Shown: positions 21,875 to 30,230 of the stretch, one piece after another
How positions within the stretch are numbered: position 1 is the first letter of the stretch
Layout: each line of letters starts with the position of its first letter
Assembly: GCA_050943225.1 (NCBI GenBank)
Contig: JBMNOT010000002.1
Location: forward strand, 1-35,685
Direction of reading: 5' to 3'
Length of the DNA: 35,685 nt
Source: SZUA-584 sp050943225
GTDB lineage: Bacteria > Bacillota > Clostridia > Christensenellales > SZUA-584
Made by a program: the position numbers and the translations under genes
The notes under the pieces: model-generated
What the model was told of the DNA's origin: nothing
Seen by the model: only the letters and a program-made list of their open reading frames with translations
Database searches by the model: none

Positions 21875-22621
21875 CTATACAGCCGTGAGGATCACGGGGC
21901 CCTTGTCGGTCAGCGCAACCGTGTTCTCGTAATGCGCCGAGAGACTGCCGTCTCTCGTGACCACTGTCCATCCGTCCGCTTTGGTGTATGTTTCTTTCCG
22001 GCCATAGTTGACCATCGGTTCAATCGCAAGCACCAGTCCTAAGCGCAGCTTTGGTCCCCGGCCACCCGAAACGAAGTTGGGCACATTGGGCTCTTCATGC
22101 AAATCCCGGCCGATACCGTGGCCCACCAGTTCGCGCACCACCGAAAAGCCGGCATCCTCCGCGGTTCTCTGCACCGTAGCGGAGATGCTCACCAGGTGAT
22201 TTCCTTCCTGAAAAGCGTCCATGCCGGCGAAGAAAGCCTTCTCCGTCACGCTGATCAGCCTCGCGGCCTGCTCGGTGATTTTGCCCACTGCGTACGTCCT
22301 CGCACAGTCGCTGTGGAACCCCTTATACTTTGCTCCGAGGTCGATACTTATGATATCGCCCTCTTTCAGCTCACGGTCTCCCGGAATGCCGTGAACAACC
22401 TCATCGTTTATCGATGCGTTGATCGTGGCGGGATACCCGCAATACCCCAGGAATGACGGCTCTGCGCCGCATTTTTCAATGTACCGTTTGGCGATGCTGT
22501 CCAGTTCCTGCGTGGTGACGCCGGGGCGAATTGCCTGGCCAATAAGTTCCTGCGCTTCAGCCGCAATCCGGCCGGCGTCGCGCATGATTGCTATTTCCCG
22601 GTCGGATTTCAGAATAATCAT
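21875..22621 (-). CDS. map: Methionine aminopeptidase, type I
   Basis: Removes the initiator Met from nascent proteins. The protein has 248 residues, a pita-bread fold metalloenzyme. The metal ligands are Asp94, Asp105, His168, Glu201 and Glu232, with substrate-binding His77 in EVVHGIPGD. There is no N-terminal zinc-finger extension, as expected for a bacterial type I enzyme. Its ATG overlaps the adk stop by four bases (ATGA). The adk-map-infA order is typical of Firmicutes. Confidence 0.97.
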   Translation of the reverse strand: MIILKSDREIAIMRDAGRIAAEAQELIGQAIRPGVTTQELDSIAKRYIEKCGAEPSFLGYCGYPATINASINDEVVHGIPGDRELKEGDIISIDLGAKYKGFHSDCARTYAVGKITEQAARLISVTEKAFFAGMDAFQEGNHLVSISATVQRTAEDAGFSVVRELVGHGIGRDLHEEPNVPNFVSGGRGPKLRLGLVLAIEPMVNYGRKETYTKADGWTVVTRDGSLSAHYENTVALTDKGPVILTAV

Positions 22622-23247
22622 TTTCTGTTTTCCAGCACCGCGACGATGGTCTCGGTGATATCGTCGATACCGCCCGAACCCACCACATCTTCCAGCAGTC
22701 CCTTTTTGGTATAGTACTCAATCAGGGGCTGAGTCTTCTGCTTATACACGGCGATGCGCTGGCGGACGATTTCCTCTTTGTCGTCGTCCCGCACATACAG
22801 CTCTCCGCCGCACTTGGGGCACTGCTTTATGTTTTCCAGCATCGACTCATGGTAAGTCGCACCGCACTGGCGGCACACGCGGCGGCCGCACATCCGGTGA
22901 ATCAGCTTATCGTCCGGCACGTTGATGTTGATCACCACGTCCAGCGACGTAAACTTATCCAGCGCTTCCGCCTGTTCGCGCGTCCGCGGGAACCCGTCCA
23001 GCAGGAAGCCGTCCCTGGCGTCCGGCCGGCTAATGCGCTCCTTCACCATACCGATGATCACGTCGTCAGGTACCAGCTCCCCGGCTTCAATATACGCCTT
23101 TGCCTGCTGCCCGAGCGGCGTCCCGTTCTTTATCTCTTCACGCAGCATGTCGCCTGTCGAGATGTGCGGTATGCCGTAACGAGCCGCAATCCTCACCGCC
23201 TGCGTGCCTTTTCCGGCGCCCGGCGGTCCGACAAACATCAATCTCAT
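22618..23247 (-). CDS. adk: Adenylate kinase, zinc-binding long form
   Basis: Catalyses ATP + AMP to 2 ADP, balancing adenine nucleotides. The protein has 209 residues. The P-loop is GPPGAGKGT (7-15), the AMP-binding region STGDMLREE, and FLLDGFPRTREQAE is present. The LID carries four cysteines (Cys125, Cys128, Cys143, Cys146: CRQC and CPKC), the structural zinc site of Gram-positive enzymes. It lies 10 bases after secY and overlaps map by four. Confidence 0.97.
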   Translation of the reverse strand: MRLMFVGPPGAGKGTQAVRIAARYGIPHISTGDMLREEIKNGTPLGQQAKAYIEAGELVPDDVIIGMVKERISRPDARDGFLLDGFPRTREQAEALDKFTSLDVVININVPDDKLIHRMCGRRVCRQCGATYHESMLENIKQCPKCGGELYVRDDDKEEIVRQRIAVYKQKTQPLIEYYTKKGLLEDVVGSGGIDDITETIVAVLENRK

Positions 23248-23257
23248 GGTATAACCT

Positions 23258-24523
23258 CTATTTCAAAAAGCCTTTGTAGTGCCGCATGACCAGATGAGAC
23301 TCCAGCTGCCTCGTGGTCTCCAGCGCCACGCTCACCATAATCAGCAGGCTTGTCGCGCCGAACGCAGACTGGAACCCGGATATCGCTGCAATGCCGGTGG
23401 GCACTGTGGCGACCAGCGCGAGGAATATCGCGCCAAACAGCGTCACGCGCACCAGTATCTTCTGCAGGTAATCCGACGTGGGCTTGCCCGCGCGGATACC
23501 CGGTATAAACCCGCCGTTCTGCTGCAGATTCTTCGCCACATCCACGGGATTGAACGCCACCTGCGCATAGAAGAACGTGAAGAAGAATATCAGCAGCGCA
23601 TATAAGATCAGATACAGCGGTTTGTCAGGCCCCATCACCTGCTGGTAGCTCGCCTGCGTCTCCGCCGAAGCCACCAGGTTCAGTATCATGAGCGGGAACT
23701 GCACCAGCGTCACCGCAAATATCAGCGGCAGCACGCCCGACTGGTTGATCTTCATCGGGATGTGCGTGGACTGGCCGCCGTAAATCTTGCGGCCGATCAC
23801 GCGCTTGGCATACTGCACCGGTATGCGGCGCTCGCCCATGTCGATAAACGTGATGCCCACCAGTATCGCAATCGCCGCGACAAACACGATGATCAGCGTC
23901 AACCACGACCCGAACCCCAGCTGCACGTTGGCAATGGCCCTGATAATCTCCTGCGGCAGCCGCGATATGATGCTGACAAAAATGATCAGCGACACGCCGT
24001 TGCCGATGCCGTTTTCGGTGATATGTTCGCCGATCCACATGATGAGCGCGGTGCCCGCCGTCAGGCACAGCACGATGGTGATGTAGTTGAGGATGGCCGG
24101 CGTTCCGGTTTCCACAACCGCCTGCGGGCCGAACGAGAGCAGCAGGCCGATGGCCTGCACAAGGCCCAGGCCCACGCCGACGTACCGCGTGATCGATGCG
24201 ATTTTCTTGCGGCCTTCCGGCCCTTCCTTAGACATACGCTCCAGCGCAGGTATCGCCATCGTCAAAAGGTTCATGATAATCGAACCCGTGACGTACGGCA
24301 CAATACCCAGCGCAAACAACGAGAAGTTCTCCAGCCCGCCGGAAAACAGGTTGAGATATCCGGCAAGCATATTGTTCGACACCTGTTCTGCTATATATGA
24401 TACGTTCACGCCCGGCACCGGCACGTGTGAGCCAATGCGGTAAATGAACAGCATCATGATGGTGTACAGCATCTTCTTCCGGATATCCGGAACGTTCCAT
24501 GCATTTCGGAGCGTACTAAACAT
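23258..24523 (-). CDS. secY: Preprotein translocase subunit SecY
   Basis: The channel subunit of the Sec translocon in the cytoplasmic membrane, 421 residues with ten expected membrane helices. Recognisable segments are RIGSHVPVPGVNV near the N-terminus, NLFSGGLENFSLFALGIVPYV in the plug region, and the cytoplasmic loop ERRIPVQYAKRVIGRKIYGG that contacts SecA and ribosomes. The start codon shares one base with the rplO stop (TAATG), giving translational coupling. It is followed by adk. Confidence 0.97.
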   Translation of the reverse strand: MFSTLRNAWNVPDIRKKMLYTIMMLFIYRIGSHVPVPGVNVSYIAEQVSNNMLAGYLNLFSGGLENFSLFALGIVPYVTGSIIMNLLTMAIPALERMSKEGPEGRKKIASITRYVGVGLGLVQAIGLLLSFGPQAVVETGTPAILNYITIVLCLTAGTALIMWIGEHITENGIGNGVSLIIFVSIISRLPQEIIRAIANVQLGFGSWLTLIIVFVAAIAILVGITFIDMGERRIPVQYAKRVIGRKIYGGQSTHIPMKINQSGVLPLIFAVTLVQFPLMILNLVASAETQASYQQVMGPDKPLYLILYALLIFFFTFFYAQVAFNPVDVAKNLQQNGGFIPGIRAGKPTSDYLQKILVRVTLFGAIFLALVATVPTGIAAISGFQSAFGATSLLIMVSVALETTRQLESHLVMRHYKGFLK

Positions 24524-24966
24524 TATTCAATCACCTCTGCGGTGCCTCCCGCGGCCTCAATCTTTTCCTTCGCCGTTTGGGTAAACTTCGCCGCTTTGAC
24601 GGTCAGCTTTTTGGTCAGCTCGCCGTTGCCCAAAACCTTAAGACCGTCCAGTGTTTTTCTGATGATTCTCTTTTCCTTCAAAAGCTCCGCAGTCACCTCG
24701 ATGCCGTCCTCAAACACGTTGAGGTCGCTCACGTTGATGGTTGCGTATTCCTTGGCAAAAATATTGGTGAAGCCCCTCTTGGGAAGTCTTCTGGACAACG
24801 GCATCTGGCCGCCCTCAAAGCCGGGGCGCACGCCGCCGCCGCTTCTGGACCACTGACCGCCCTGGCCGCGCGTCGAGGTCTTGCCCATGCCGGAGCCTAT
24901 GCCCCGCCCCACACGCTTTCCGGTCTTCTTCGAGCCAGGAGCTGGTTTTAATTCGTATAGTTTCAC
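24523..24966 (-). CDS. rplO: 50S ribosomal protein L15
   Basis: L15 is a late-assembling large-subunit protein with a long basic extension. The 147 residues start MKLYELKPAPGSKKTGKRVG and continue GRGIGSGMGKTSTRGQGGQ, SGGGVRPGFEGGQMPLSRRL, and a globular C-terminus. Normal length. It lies 12 bases after rpmD. Confidence 0.97.
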   Translation of the reverse strand: MKLYELKPAPGSKKTGKRVGRGIGSGMGKTSTRGQGGQWSRSGGGVRPGFEGGQMPLSRRLPKRGFTNIFAKEYATINVSDLNVFEDGIEVTAELLKEKRIIRKTLDGLKVLGNGELTKKLTVKAAKFTQTAKEKIEAAGGTAEVIE

Positions 24967-24978
24967 GACCTGCCTCCT

Positions 24979-25158
24979 CTACGCTTCCAGCACCTTGACC
25001 AGGTGCGATACTTTATTGATCATACCGCGGATACAGGCGTTGTCTTCGTGCTCGGCTATCGAATTCAACTTCTTCAAACCCAGCGCTTTAACCGTCGCCC
25101 TCTGATCCTTGGAACAACCGATCGGGCTCTTCACAAGCTGTATTTTAATCTTTGCCAT
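24979..25158 (-). CDS. rpmD: 50S ribosomal protein L30
   Basis: A 59-residue protein read from ATG at 25158 to TAG at 24979: MAKIKIQLVKSPIGCSKDQR, then ATVKALGLKKLNSIAEHEDN and ACIRGMINKVSHLVKVLEA. This is the full L30 domain at normal length. GGAGGG lies just upstream of the start. Its place between rpsE and rplO is the usual one. Confidence 0.96.
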   Translation of the reverse strand: MAKIKIQLVKSPIGCSKDQRATVKALGLKKLNSIAEHEDNACIRGMINKVSHLVKVLEA

Positions 25159-25168
25159 GACGCCCTCC

Positions 25169-25732
25169 TTATTTCAACTGGTCCACGCTGATGCCGCGCG
25201 GCTTAGCATACTGCTCAGCCGTCTTGAGCATCTTGAGACCCTCCATCGTCGCTTTCACGCAGTTCACCGGCGTGTTGGATCCCAAAGACTTGGTCCTGAT
25301 ATCCTTAATGCCTGCAAGCTCCAGCACCGGGCGCACGGAACCGCCCGCGATCACGCCGGTACCTTCTTTGGCCGGCAGCAGCATCACGCGGCCGCGACCG
25401 AATACGCCGATAACCTCATGCGGTATCGTCGTGCCCACGATCGGCACTTCGATCATGCTGCGCTTGGCCTTCTGCACGGCTTTGAATATCGCGTCCGGGA
25501 TCTCCGCCGCCTTGCCCTGGCCCACGCCCACACGGCCGTTCTCGTCGCCCACCACAACCAGCGCCGTGAAGCGGAAGTTGCGGCCGCCCTTAACAACCTT
25601 GGCCACGCGGTTCACATAGACCAGCTTTTCCTTGAACTCCTGCTGCTCTTCTTCCCGCCTCATATTCCTGCGGCCGCCGCGCGAAGCCTTGTCGCTTTTT
25701 CTGTCGTTTCTAAACGCATCGTTCCTCTGCAC
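25169..25732 (-). CDS. rpsE: 30S ribosomal protein S5
   Basis: S5 sits at the mRNA entry tunnel and affects decoding fidelity. The core FKEKLVYVNRVAKVVKGGRN to the C-terminus is fully conserved. The start is not obvious. The open frame goes back to a GTG at 25750, but GAGGAGG (25749-25743) lies inside it and best serves the GTG at 25732, giving MQRNDAFRNDRKSDKASRGG, then RRNMRREEEQQEF (187 residues). That basic N-terminal tail of about 24 residues is longer than in Bacillus; similar tails occur in some Clostridia. An ATG at 25663 would give the short form. The gene begins right after the rplR stop. Confidence 0.93.
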   Translation of the reverse strand: MQRNDAFRNDRKSDKASRGGRRNMRREEEQQEFKEKLVYVNRVAKVVKGGRNFRFTALVVVGDENGRVGVGQGKAAEIPDAIFKAVQKAKRSMIEVPIVGTTIPHEVIGVFGRGRVMLLPAKEGTGVIAGGSVRPVLELAGIKDIRTKSLGSNTPVNCVKATMEGLKMLKTAEQYAKPRGISVDQLK

Positions 25733-25749
25733 CAGAAAAAACCTCCTCA

Positions 25750-26118
25750 CTAAAACTTCAGACCGGCTTCTCTGGCGCCGTCTGCCAACTGCTGAACCCT
25801 GCCCATGTACACATAACCGCCACGGTCAAACACTACATGATCAATGCCTTTGGCCAGCGCCTTGCGGCCGATGGCCAAGCCGACGATCCTGGCCGCTTCC
25901 TTCTTCGTCTTGCCCTCGAGTTCCTGTTTGACATCGGGGCTCAGCGTGGAAGCAGATACCAGCGTAACGCCCGCCACATCGTCGATGATCTGGGCATAGA
26001 TATGTTTGAGGCTGCGGAACACATTCAGCCTAGGCTTTTCCGCCGTGCCGGATATTTTATTACGCACCCGCCGGTGACGTCCTTTTCTGATCACGTTTTT
26101 GTCCACTTTAATAATCAC
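25750..26118 (-). CDS. rplR: 50S ribosomal protein L18
   Basis: L18 binds 5S rRNA and joins it to the large subunit. The 122 residues start from a GTG with AGAGGTGG before it. Signatures are RKGRHRRVRNKISGTAEKPR, NVFRSLKHIYAQIIDD and the C-terminal YHGRV-type segment, here YVYMGRVQQLADGAREAGL. It ends in TAG immediately before the rpsE ribosome binding site. Confidence 0.96.
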   Translation of the reverse strand: MIIKVDKNVIRKGRHRRVRNKISGTAEKPRLNVFRSLKHIYAQIIDDVAGVTLVSASTLSPDVKQELEGKTKKEAARIVGLAIGRKALAKGIDHVVFDRGGYVYMGRVQQLADGAREAGLKF

Positions 26119-26132
26119 TTTAGGCCACCTCT

Positions 26133-26669
26133 CTAAATTCCGGTCTTGCCGACTTTACGCAGCACAACCTCGTCCTGATACCGGATACCCTTGCCCTTGT
26201 AAGGCTCCGGCGGCCGGATGCTGCGGATATTGGCCGCGAACTGCCCAACAGCCTGCTTGGAAGGTCCGGAAACCTTGATGATGTTGGTGCCTTCCACGTC
26301 CAGCTTAATATTTCCTGTTTCAAATACCTCAACCGGATACGAATAGCCGATGTTGAGCACTATTTTATTGCCGCTCTTCTGCACTCTGTAGCCCACGCCC
26401 ACAACCTCCAGCGTCTTGGTGAAGCCTTCGGTCAGGCCTTTTATCATGTTGGCCAGCAGCGCGCGCGTCAGGCCGTGCATCGCCCGGCTGCGTTTATCAT
26501 CGCTGTTGCGCTTAACAGTCAGCACACCGTCTTCCAGCTCTACCTGGACCTCAGACGGAATGCGCTCTGTCAGTTCGCCCTTGCTGCTTTTCGCCCGCAC
26601 CACGTTTCCTTCGACCGTCACCGTGACGCCCTTGGGAATCGTGATGGGCATTTTACCGATTCTCGACAT
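26133..26669 (-). CDS. rplF: 50S ribosomal protein L6
   Basis: L6 lies at the base of the L7/L12 stalk near the factor-binding site. The 178 residues have two L6 repeats; MSRIGKMPITIPKGVTVTVE starts the first, and the second ends PPEPYKGKGIRYQDE. I chose the ATG at 26669 because GGAGGAG precedes it and it gives the family start; the frame stays open 30 codons upstream without similarity. Confidence 0.97.
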   Translation of the reverse strand: MSRIGKMPITIPKGVTVTVEGNVVRAKSSKGELTERIPSEVQVELEDGVLTVKRNSDDKRSRAMHGLTRALLANMIKGLTEGFTKTLEVVGVGYRVQKSGNKIVLNIGYSYPVEVFETGNIKLDVEGTNIIKVSGPSKQAVGQFAANIRSIRPPEPYKGKGIRYQDEVVLRKVGKTGI

Positions 26670-26706
26670 TTTTATCTCCTCCGCACTCGCGTGATTCTCG
26701 CATGGC

Positions 26707-27105
26707 TTACCATATATAGGCGATGACTTCGCCGCCCACACCCAGCTGCCGGGCTTCACGGTCGGTCATAATGCCCTTGGATGTGGATATGATAGCAACG
26801 CCCAATCCGCCCAGCACCTTGGGGAGCTCATCCTTGCCGGCATACACCCTCAGGCCCGGCTTGCTGATCTTCTTCAAACCGTTGATGATGGGCGTATCCT
26901 TTTCGCCGTATTTCAGCGTGATGCGAATGATCCCCTGCGGGCCTTCTTCTATATACTCATACCCTTTGATGAAGCCTTCCTTGAGCAGGATGCCGGCGAT
27001 CGCTTTTTTCATCCGGGAAGCCGGTATGTCGATCACTTCGTGCTTGGCTCCTATCGCATTGCGGATACGGGTGAGCATATCCGCTACAGGATCAGTTACA
27101 GGCAT
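26707..27105 (-). CDS. rpsH: 30S ribosomal protein S8
   Basis: S8 is a primary binder of the 16S central domain. The 132 residues show PVADMLTRIRNAIGAKHEVI at the N-terminus and the RNA-binding STSKGIMTDREARQLGVGGE at the C-terminus. In E. coli S8 represses the spc operon by binding an mRNA site resembling its rRNA target; I did not identify such a site here. The start is ATG after GGAGG. Confidence 0.97.
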   Translation of the reverse strand: MPVTDPVADMLTRIRNAIGAKHEVIDIPASRMKKAIAGILLKEGFIKGYEYIEEGPQGIIRITLKYGEKDTPIINGLKKISKPGLRVYAGKDELPKVLGGLGVAIISTSKGIMTDREARQLGVGGEVIAYIW

Positions 27106-27140
27106 TAACGTTACCTCCTTGTATTATCGAACACAAAAGC

Positions 27141-27326
27141 TTACCAGCTCGCTTTTCTTACGCCGGGTATCTCACCTTTGTAAGCCAGCTCACGGAAACA
27201 GATACGGCATACGCCGTACTTGCGCAGCACCGCATGCGGGCGTCCGCAAATCGTGCAGCGCGTGTAGTTTCTCGTGGAAAACTTGGAGCCTCTCTGCTGT
27301 TTGTTGATCATCGACTTCTTTGCCAC
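27141..27326 (-). CDS. rpsN: 30S ribosomal protein S14, type Z
   Basis: The short zinc form of S14, 61 residues, with Cys24, Cys27, Cys40 and Cys43 (CTICGRPHAVLRKYGVCRIC). It stabilises the head of the small subunit. This is the standard Firmicutes spc-operon gene (rpsN type Z); the longer zinc-free paralogue, if present, is elsewhere. The start is ATG after GGAGG. Confidence 0.97.
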   Translation of the reverse strand: MAKKSMINKQQRGSKFSTRNYTRCTICGRPHAVLRKYGVCRICFRELAYKGEIPGVRKASW

Positions 27327-27338
27327 GTTCTATCCTCC

Positions 27339-27878
27339 TTAACGCCTGAAGGGCATGCCAAGCAGCGTCAGCAGCTCTCTGGCTTCCTCATCGGTTTTCG
27401 CCGTCGTCACGAATACGATGTCCATGCCGCGAATCTTGTCCACGTTGTCATAGACGATTTCCGGGAACACCAGCTGCTCCTTGAGCCCCAGCGCGAAATT
27501 GCCGCGGCCGTCAAACGACGTGGGTGAAACGCCTCTGAAGTCCCTCACGCGCGGCAGCACGATGCTCATCAGCCTGTCGGCAAACTCATACATGCGGTTG
27601 CCGCGCAGCGTCACCTTGGCGCCAATTTTCATGCCTTCGCGCACCTTGAAGTTCGCAACGCTCTTTTTCGCCTTGGTCACCACCGGCTTCTGACCGGAGA
27701 TAACCGCAAGATCGGCAACGGCGGAATCCAGACTCTTCGGGTTGTCCTTGGTGTCGCCAAGTCCCATGTTGATGACGATTTTTTCAAGCTTCGGAACCTG
27801 CATGATGTTCTTATAGCCGAACTTCTTCATCATCGCAGGGACAACATCATTGATATATGTGTCCTTAAACCTGGGCAT
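27339..27878 (-). CDS. rplE: 50S ribosomal protein L5
   Basis: L5 binds 5S rRNA and contacts P-site tRNA and S13. From the ATG at 27878 the protein has 179 residues. Signatures are VPKLEKIVINMGLGD, ISGQKPVVTKAKKSVANFKV and MDIVFVTTAKTDEEARELL. GGAGG lies eight bases before this ATG; an in-frame start six codons upstream has no support. It lies directly after rplX. Confidence 0.97.
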   Translation of the reverse strand: MPRFKDTYINDVVPAMMKKFGYKNIMQVPKLEKIVINMGLGDTKDNPKSLDSAVADLAVISGQKPVVTKAKKSVANFKVREGMKIGAKVTLRGNRMYEFADRLMSIVLPRVRDFRGVSPTSFDGRGNFALGLKEQLVFPEIVYDNVDKIRGMDIVFVTTAKTDEEARELLTLLGMPFRR

Positions 27879-27892
27879 TACGCTTTCCTCCC

Positions 27893-28216
27893 TCACTTGT
27901 CAAACGTTTCGCCGCACTTCTTGCACACGCGAACCTTGGTGCCGTTGTCCAGAAGCTTAAATGCGATGCGCGTGGGCTGGCCGCATTTCCCGCAGACAAG
28001 CATGACCTTGCTGGCATATATCGGCGCTTCCTGGTGCACGATGCCGCCCGGTTTGCCCTGGCCCCTGGGCTTCTCGTGCTTGGTCACGATATTCACCTTT
28101 TCCACCACGATACGGCCTGTTTTGGGCTCGGCTACCAGCACCTTGCCCTTCTTACCCTTGTCCTTGCCGGATATCACAACGACTCTGTCGTCTTTCTTGA
28201 TGTACATCTTCGCCAT
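27893..28216 (-). CDS. rplX: 50S ribosomal protein L24
   Basis: L24 starts large-subunit assembly at the 5' end of 23S rRNA and lies near the tunnel exit. The 107 residues have a KOW motif (DDRVVVISGKDKGKKGKVL). It carries two CxxC pairs, Cys75/Cys78 and Cys98/Cys101 (CGKC, CKKC), so it probably binds zinc; many L24 proteins lack these cysteines. Normal position between rplN and rplE. Confidence 0.96.
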   Translation of the reverse strand: MAKMYIKKDDRVVVISGKDKGKKGKVLVAEPKTGRIVVEKVNIVTKHEKPRGQGKPGGIVHQEAPIYASKVMLVCGKCGQPTRIAFKLLDNGTKVRVCKKCGETFDK

Positions 28217-28231
28217 AATCCGTCCGCCTTC

Positions 28232-28600
28232 CTACAGCACCTCAGGCGCCAGAGAGATAATCTTCATGTAATCCTTCTCTCTCAGCTCCCGAGCCACGGG
28301 CCCGAATATACGGGTGCCCCTGGGCTGTTTCTGATTATCGATAATCACGGCCGCGTTGTCATCAAAGCGGATGTAAGAACCGTCCTTGCGGCGCACGCCG
28401 TACACGCTGCGCACGATGACCGCACGAACCACGTCTTTTTTCTTCACCACGCCGCCCGGCTGCGCCGACTTCACCGACGCTACGATCACGTCGCCGATAT
28501 TAGCCGTGAACTTCTTTGAGCCGCCGAGAACTTTGATGCACTGTATCTCTTTGGCGCCCGAATTGTCCGCCACTTTCAGGCGTGTCTGGGCTTGTATCAT
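28232..28600 (-). CDS. rplN: 50S ribosomal protein L14
   Basis: L14 forms inter-subunit bridges B5 and B8 with 16S rRNA. The 122 residues, MIQAQTRLKVADNSGAKEIQ onward with RVRRKDGSY-type (here YGVRRKDGSYIRFDDNAAV) and GTRIFGPVARELR, match the family throughout. Normal length. It lies between rpsQ and rplX. Confidence 0.97.
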   Translation of the reverse strand: MIQAQTRLKVADNSGAKEIQCIKVLGGSKKFTANIGDVIVASVKSAQPGGVVKKKDVVRAVIVRSVYGVRRKDGSYIRFDDNAAVIIDNQKQPRGTRIFGPVARELREKDYMKIISLAPEVL

Positions 28601-28629
28601 AACTTAAACGCCTCCCTCATTTCTCAATG

Positions 28630-28887
28630 CTACTTGGCGGCCTCGACCACCCGGACCAGTCTCCATCTCTTGTCCCGGCTTAAGGGACGCGTCTCGGTGA
28701 TCAGCACCTTGTCGCCCACCTTCGCCACGTTTTCTTCGTCGTGAGCTTTGTATTTCTTCGTGATCTTCACGGTTTTGCCATACAGCGGGTGCTTGGCTTT
28801 ACGCTCGATCATCACAACGATCGTCTTATCCATTTTGTCGCTGACGACGATGCCGACACGCGACTTGCGGATTCCCCTTTCAGACAT
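28630..28887 (-). CDS. rpsQ: 30S ribosomal protein S17
   Basis: S17 binds the 16S 5' domain. The 85 residues run from the ATG at 28887; GGAGG lies six bases before it, and a GTG two codons upstream is inside that spacing. The OB-fold core is RVGIVVSDKMDKTIVV, HPLYGKTVKITKKYKAHDEE and ITETRPLSRDKRWRLV. Normal length. Confidence 0.96.
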   Translation of the reverse strand: MSERGIRKSRVGIVVSDKMDKTIVVMIERKAKHPLYGKTVKITKKYKAHDEENVAKVGDKVLITETRPLSRDKRWRLVRVVEAAK

Positions 28888-28898
28888 AAGCACCCTCC

Positions 28899-29114
28899 TT
28901 AATCTTTCGCAGCGCTTTTCAGTTCGCGCTCTCTCATAATCGTTTTAACCCTGGCGATATCCCTTTTGGTCTTCTGAATCATCATCACGTTTCCCAGCTG
29001 CCCCGTGGCGCTCTGGAAACGCAGGTTGAACAGCTCCTGTTTCAGATTCTTCAGCTCATTCGCCAGCTCGTCATTCGTCATCTCTTTCAGCTCACGCAGC
29101 TTACTAGCTTTCAC
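28899..29114 (-). CDS. rpmC: 50S ribosomal protein L29
   Basis: L29 lies at the tunnel exit near the signal recognition particle docking site. The 71 residues form two long helices (ELANELKNLKQELFNLRFQ). The start is unclear: three in-frame GTGs occur at 29126, 29123 and 29114. The last gives the usual opening M-K-A-S-K-L-R-E-L and has GGTGG eight bases upstream, so I chose it. It overlaps the rplP stop by 11 bases. Confidence 0.92.
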   Translation of the reverse strand: MKASKLRELKEMTNDELANELKNLKQELFNLRFQSATGQLGNVMMIQKTKRDIARVKTIMRERELKSAAKD

Positions 29115-29556
29115 CCTGCTCACCACCCGTTCCTGCTACGGCTTCGGCCGATTCCTTCTTAATAACCTTGCACTTAATCGGCAGCTTGTGTGCCGCCAGC
29201 CTCAGCGCTTCTTTGGCGACCTCTTCGGAGACGCCCGCGATTTCAAACATCACGCGGCCCGGCTTCACCACAGCCACCCAGTACTCGGGCGAACCCTTGC
29301 CGGAGCCCATCCGGGTTTCAGCCGGTTTCGCCGTCACCGGCTTGTGGGGGAATATCTTAATCCAAACCTGTCCGCCTCTCTTGATGTAACGCGTCATCGC
29401 GATACGGGCAGCCTCGATCTGGTTGCTGGTGATCCAGGACGGTTGCATTGCCACCAAGCCGTATTCGCCGTAAGTGACGGTATTGCCCTTTTGGGCCCGG
29501 CCCTTCAGGCGGCCGCGCTGAACCTTTCTTCTCTTAACCCTTTTTGGCATTAACAT
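29104..29556 (-). CDS. rplP: 50S ribosomal protein L16
   Basis: L16 sits near the A site and helps tRNA accommodation. The 150 residues begin MLMPKRVKRRKVQRGRLKGR; GGAGG lies eight bases before the ATG at 29556. FPHKPVTAKPAETRMGSGKG and EYWVAVVKPGRVMFEIAG are the conserved blocks. The C-terminal tail AVAGTGGEQGES is slightly longer than usual. It overlaps the end of rpsC by 23 bases. Confidence 0.97.
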   Translation of the reverse strand: MLMPKRVKRRKVQRGRLKGRAQKGNTVTYGEYGLVAMQPSWITSNQIEAARIAMTRYIKRGGQVWIKIFPHKPVTAKPAETRMGSGKGSPEYWVAVVKPGRVMFEIAGVSEEVAKEALRLAAHKLPIKCKVIKKESAEAVAGTGGEQGES

Positions 29557-30229
29557 CTCTGCTGCCTCCTTCCGGCGTCTTGTACTTATCCCGAAGCGGG
29601 TTGCCCAAAATCTCGCCCTTGTATATCCAGACCTTGCAGCCGATACGGCCATAAGTCGTGCGCGCTTCCGCAAAACCATAGTCGATGTCCGCACGCAGCG
29701 TCTGCAGCGGGATAGACCCTTCGTGATATTTCTCGCTGCGGGCGATCTCCGCGCCGCCCAGACGGCCGGAGCACATGGTTTTGATACCGAGCGCGCCGCC
29801 CTTCATCGCACGGCTGATGGCCTGTTTCATCGCACGGCGGAAGGAGATGCGGCGTTCCAGCTGGGAAGCGATGTTCTCCGCCACCAGCTGGGCGTCGATA
29901 TCGGGCCGCTTCACCTCAATAATGTTGAGAATGACCATCTTGCCCGTCTGGCGGGACAGCTGGTTTTTTAATATCTCCACACCCTGGCCGCCTTTGCCGA
30001 TCACGATGCCCGGCTTGGCGGTGAATATGTTGACGGTCAGCTTGTTGGCTGCCCTTTCTGTCTCGATCTTGGAGATGCCGGCCGCGTAAAGCTGCTTTTT
30101 GAGCTGCACGCGGATGTCGTGGTCCTCCTTGACATATTTGGCGAAATCACTCTTATTGGCGAACCAGCGCGCGTTCCAATCCTTGATGATGCCGACGCGC
30201 ATTCCATGGGGATTGACTTTCTGACCCAT
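29534..30229 (-). CDS. rpsC: 30S ribosomal protein S3
   Basis: S3 forms part of the mRNA entry channel and its helicase. The 231 residues start MGQKVNPHGMRVGIIKDWNA. The KH domain has the loop IGKGGQGVE, and the C-terminal domain begins GRLGGAEIARSE. GGAGG lies six bases before the ATG and inside the end of rplV, whose stop codon is next to the start. The open frame upstream is only the rplV shadow. Confidence 0.97.
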   Translation of the reverse strand: MGQKVNPHGMRVGIIKDWNARWFANKSDFAKYVKEDHDIRVQLKKQLYAAGISKIETERAANKLTVNIFTAKPGIVIGKGGQGVEILKNQLSRQTGKMVILNIIEVKRPDIDAQLVAENIASQLERRISFRRAMKQAISRAMKGGALGIKTMCSGRLGGAEIARSEKYHEGSIPLQTLRADIDYGFAEARTTYGRIGCKVWIYKGEILGNPLRDKYKTPEGGSRDVNAKKG

Positions 30230-30230
30230 A

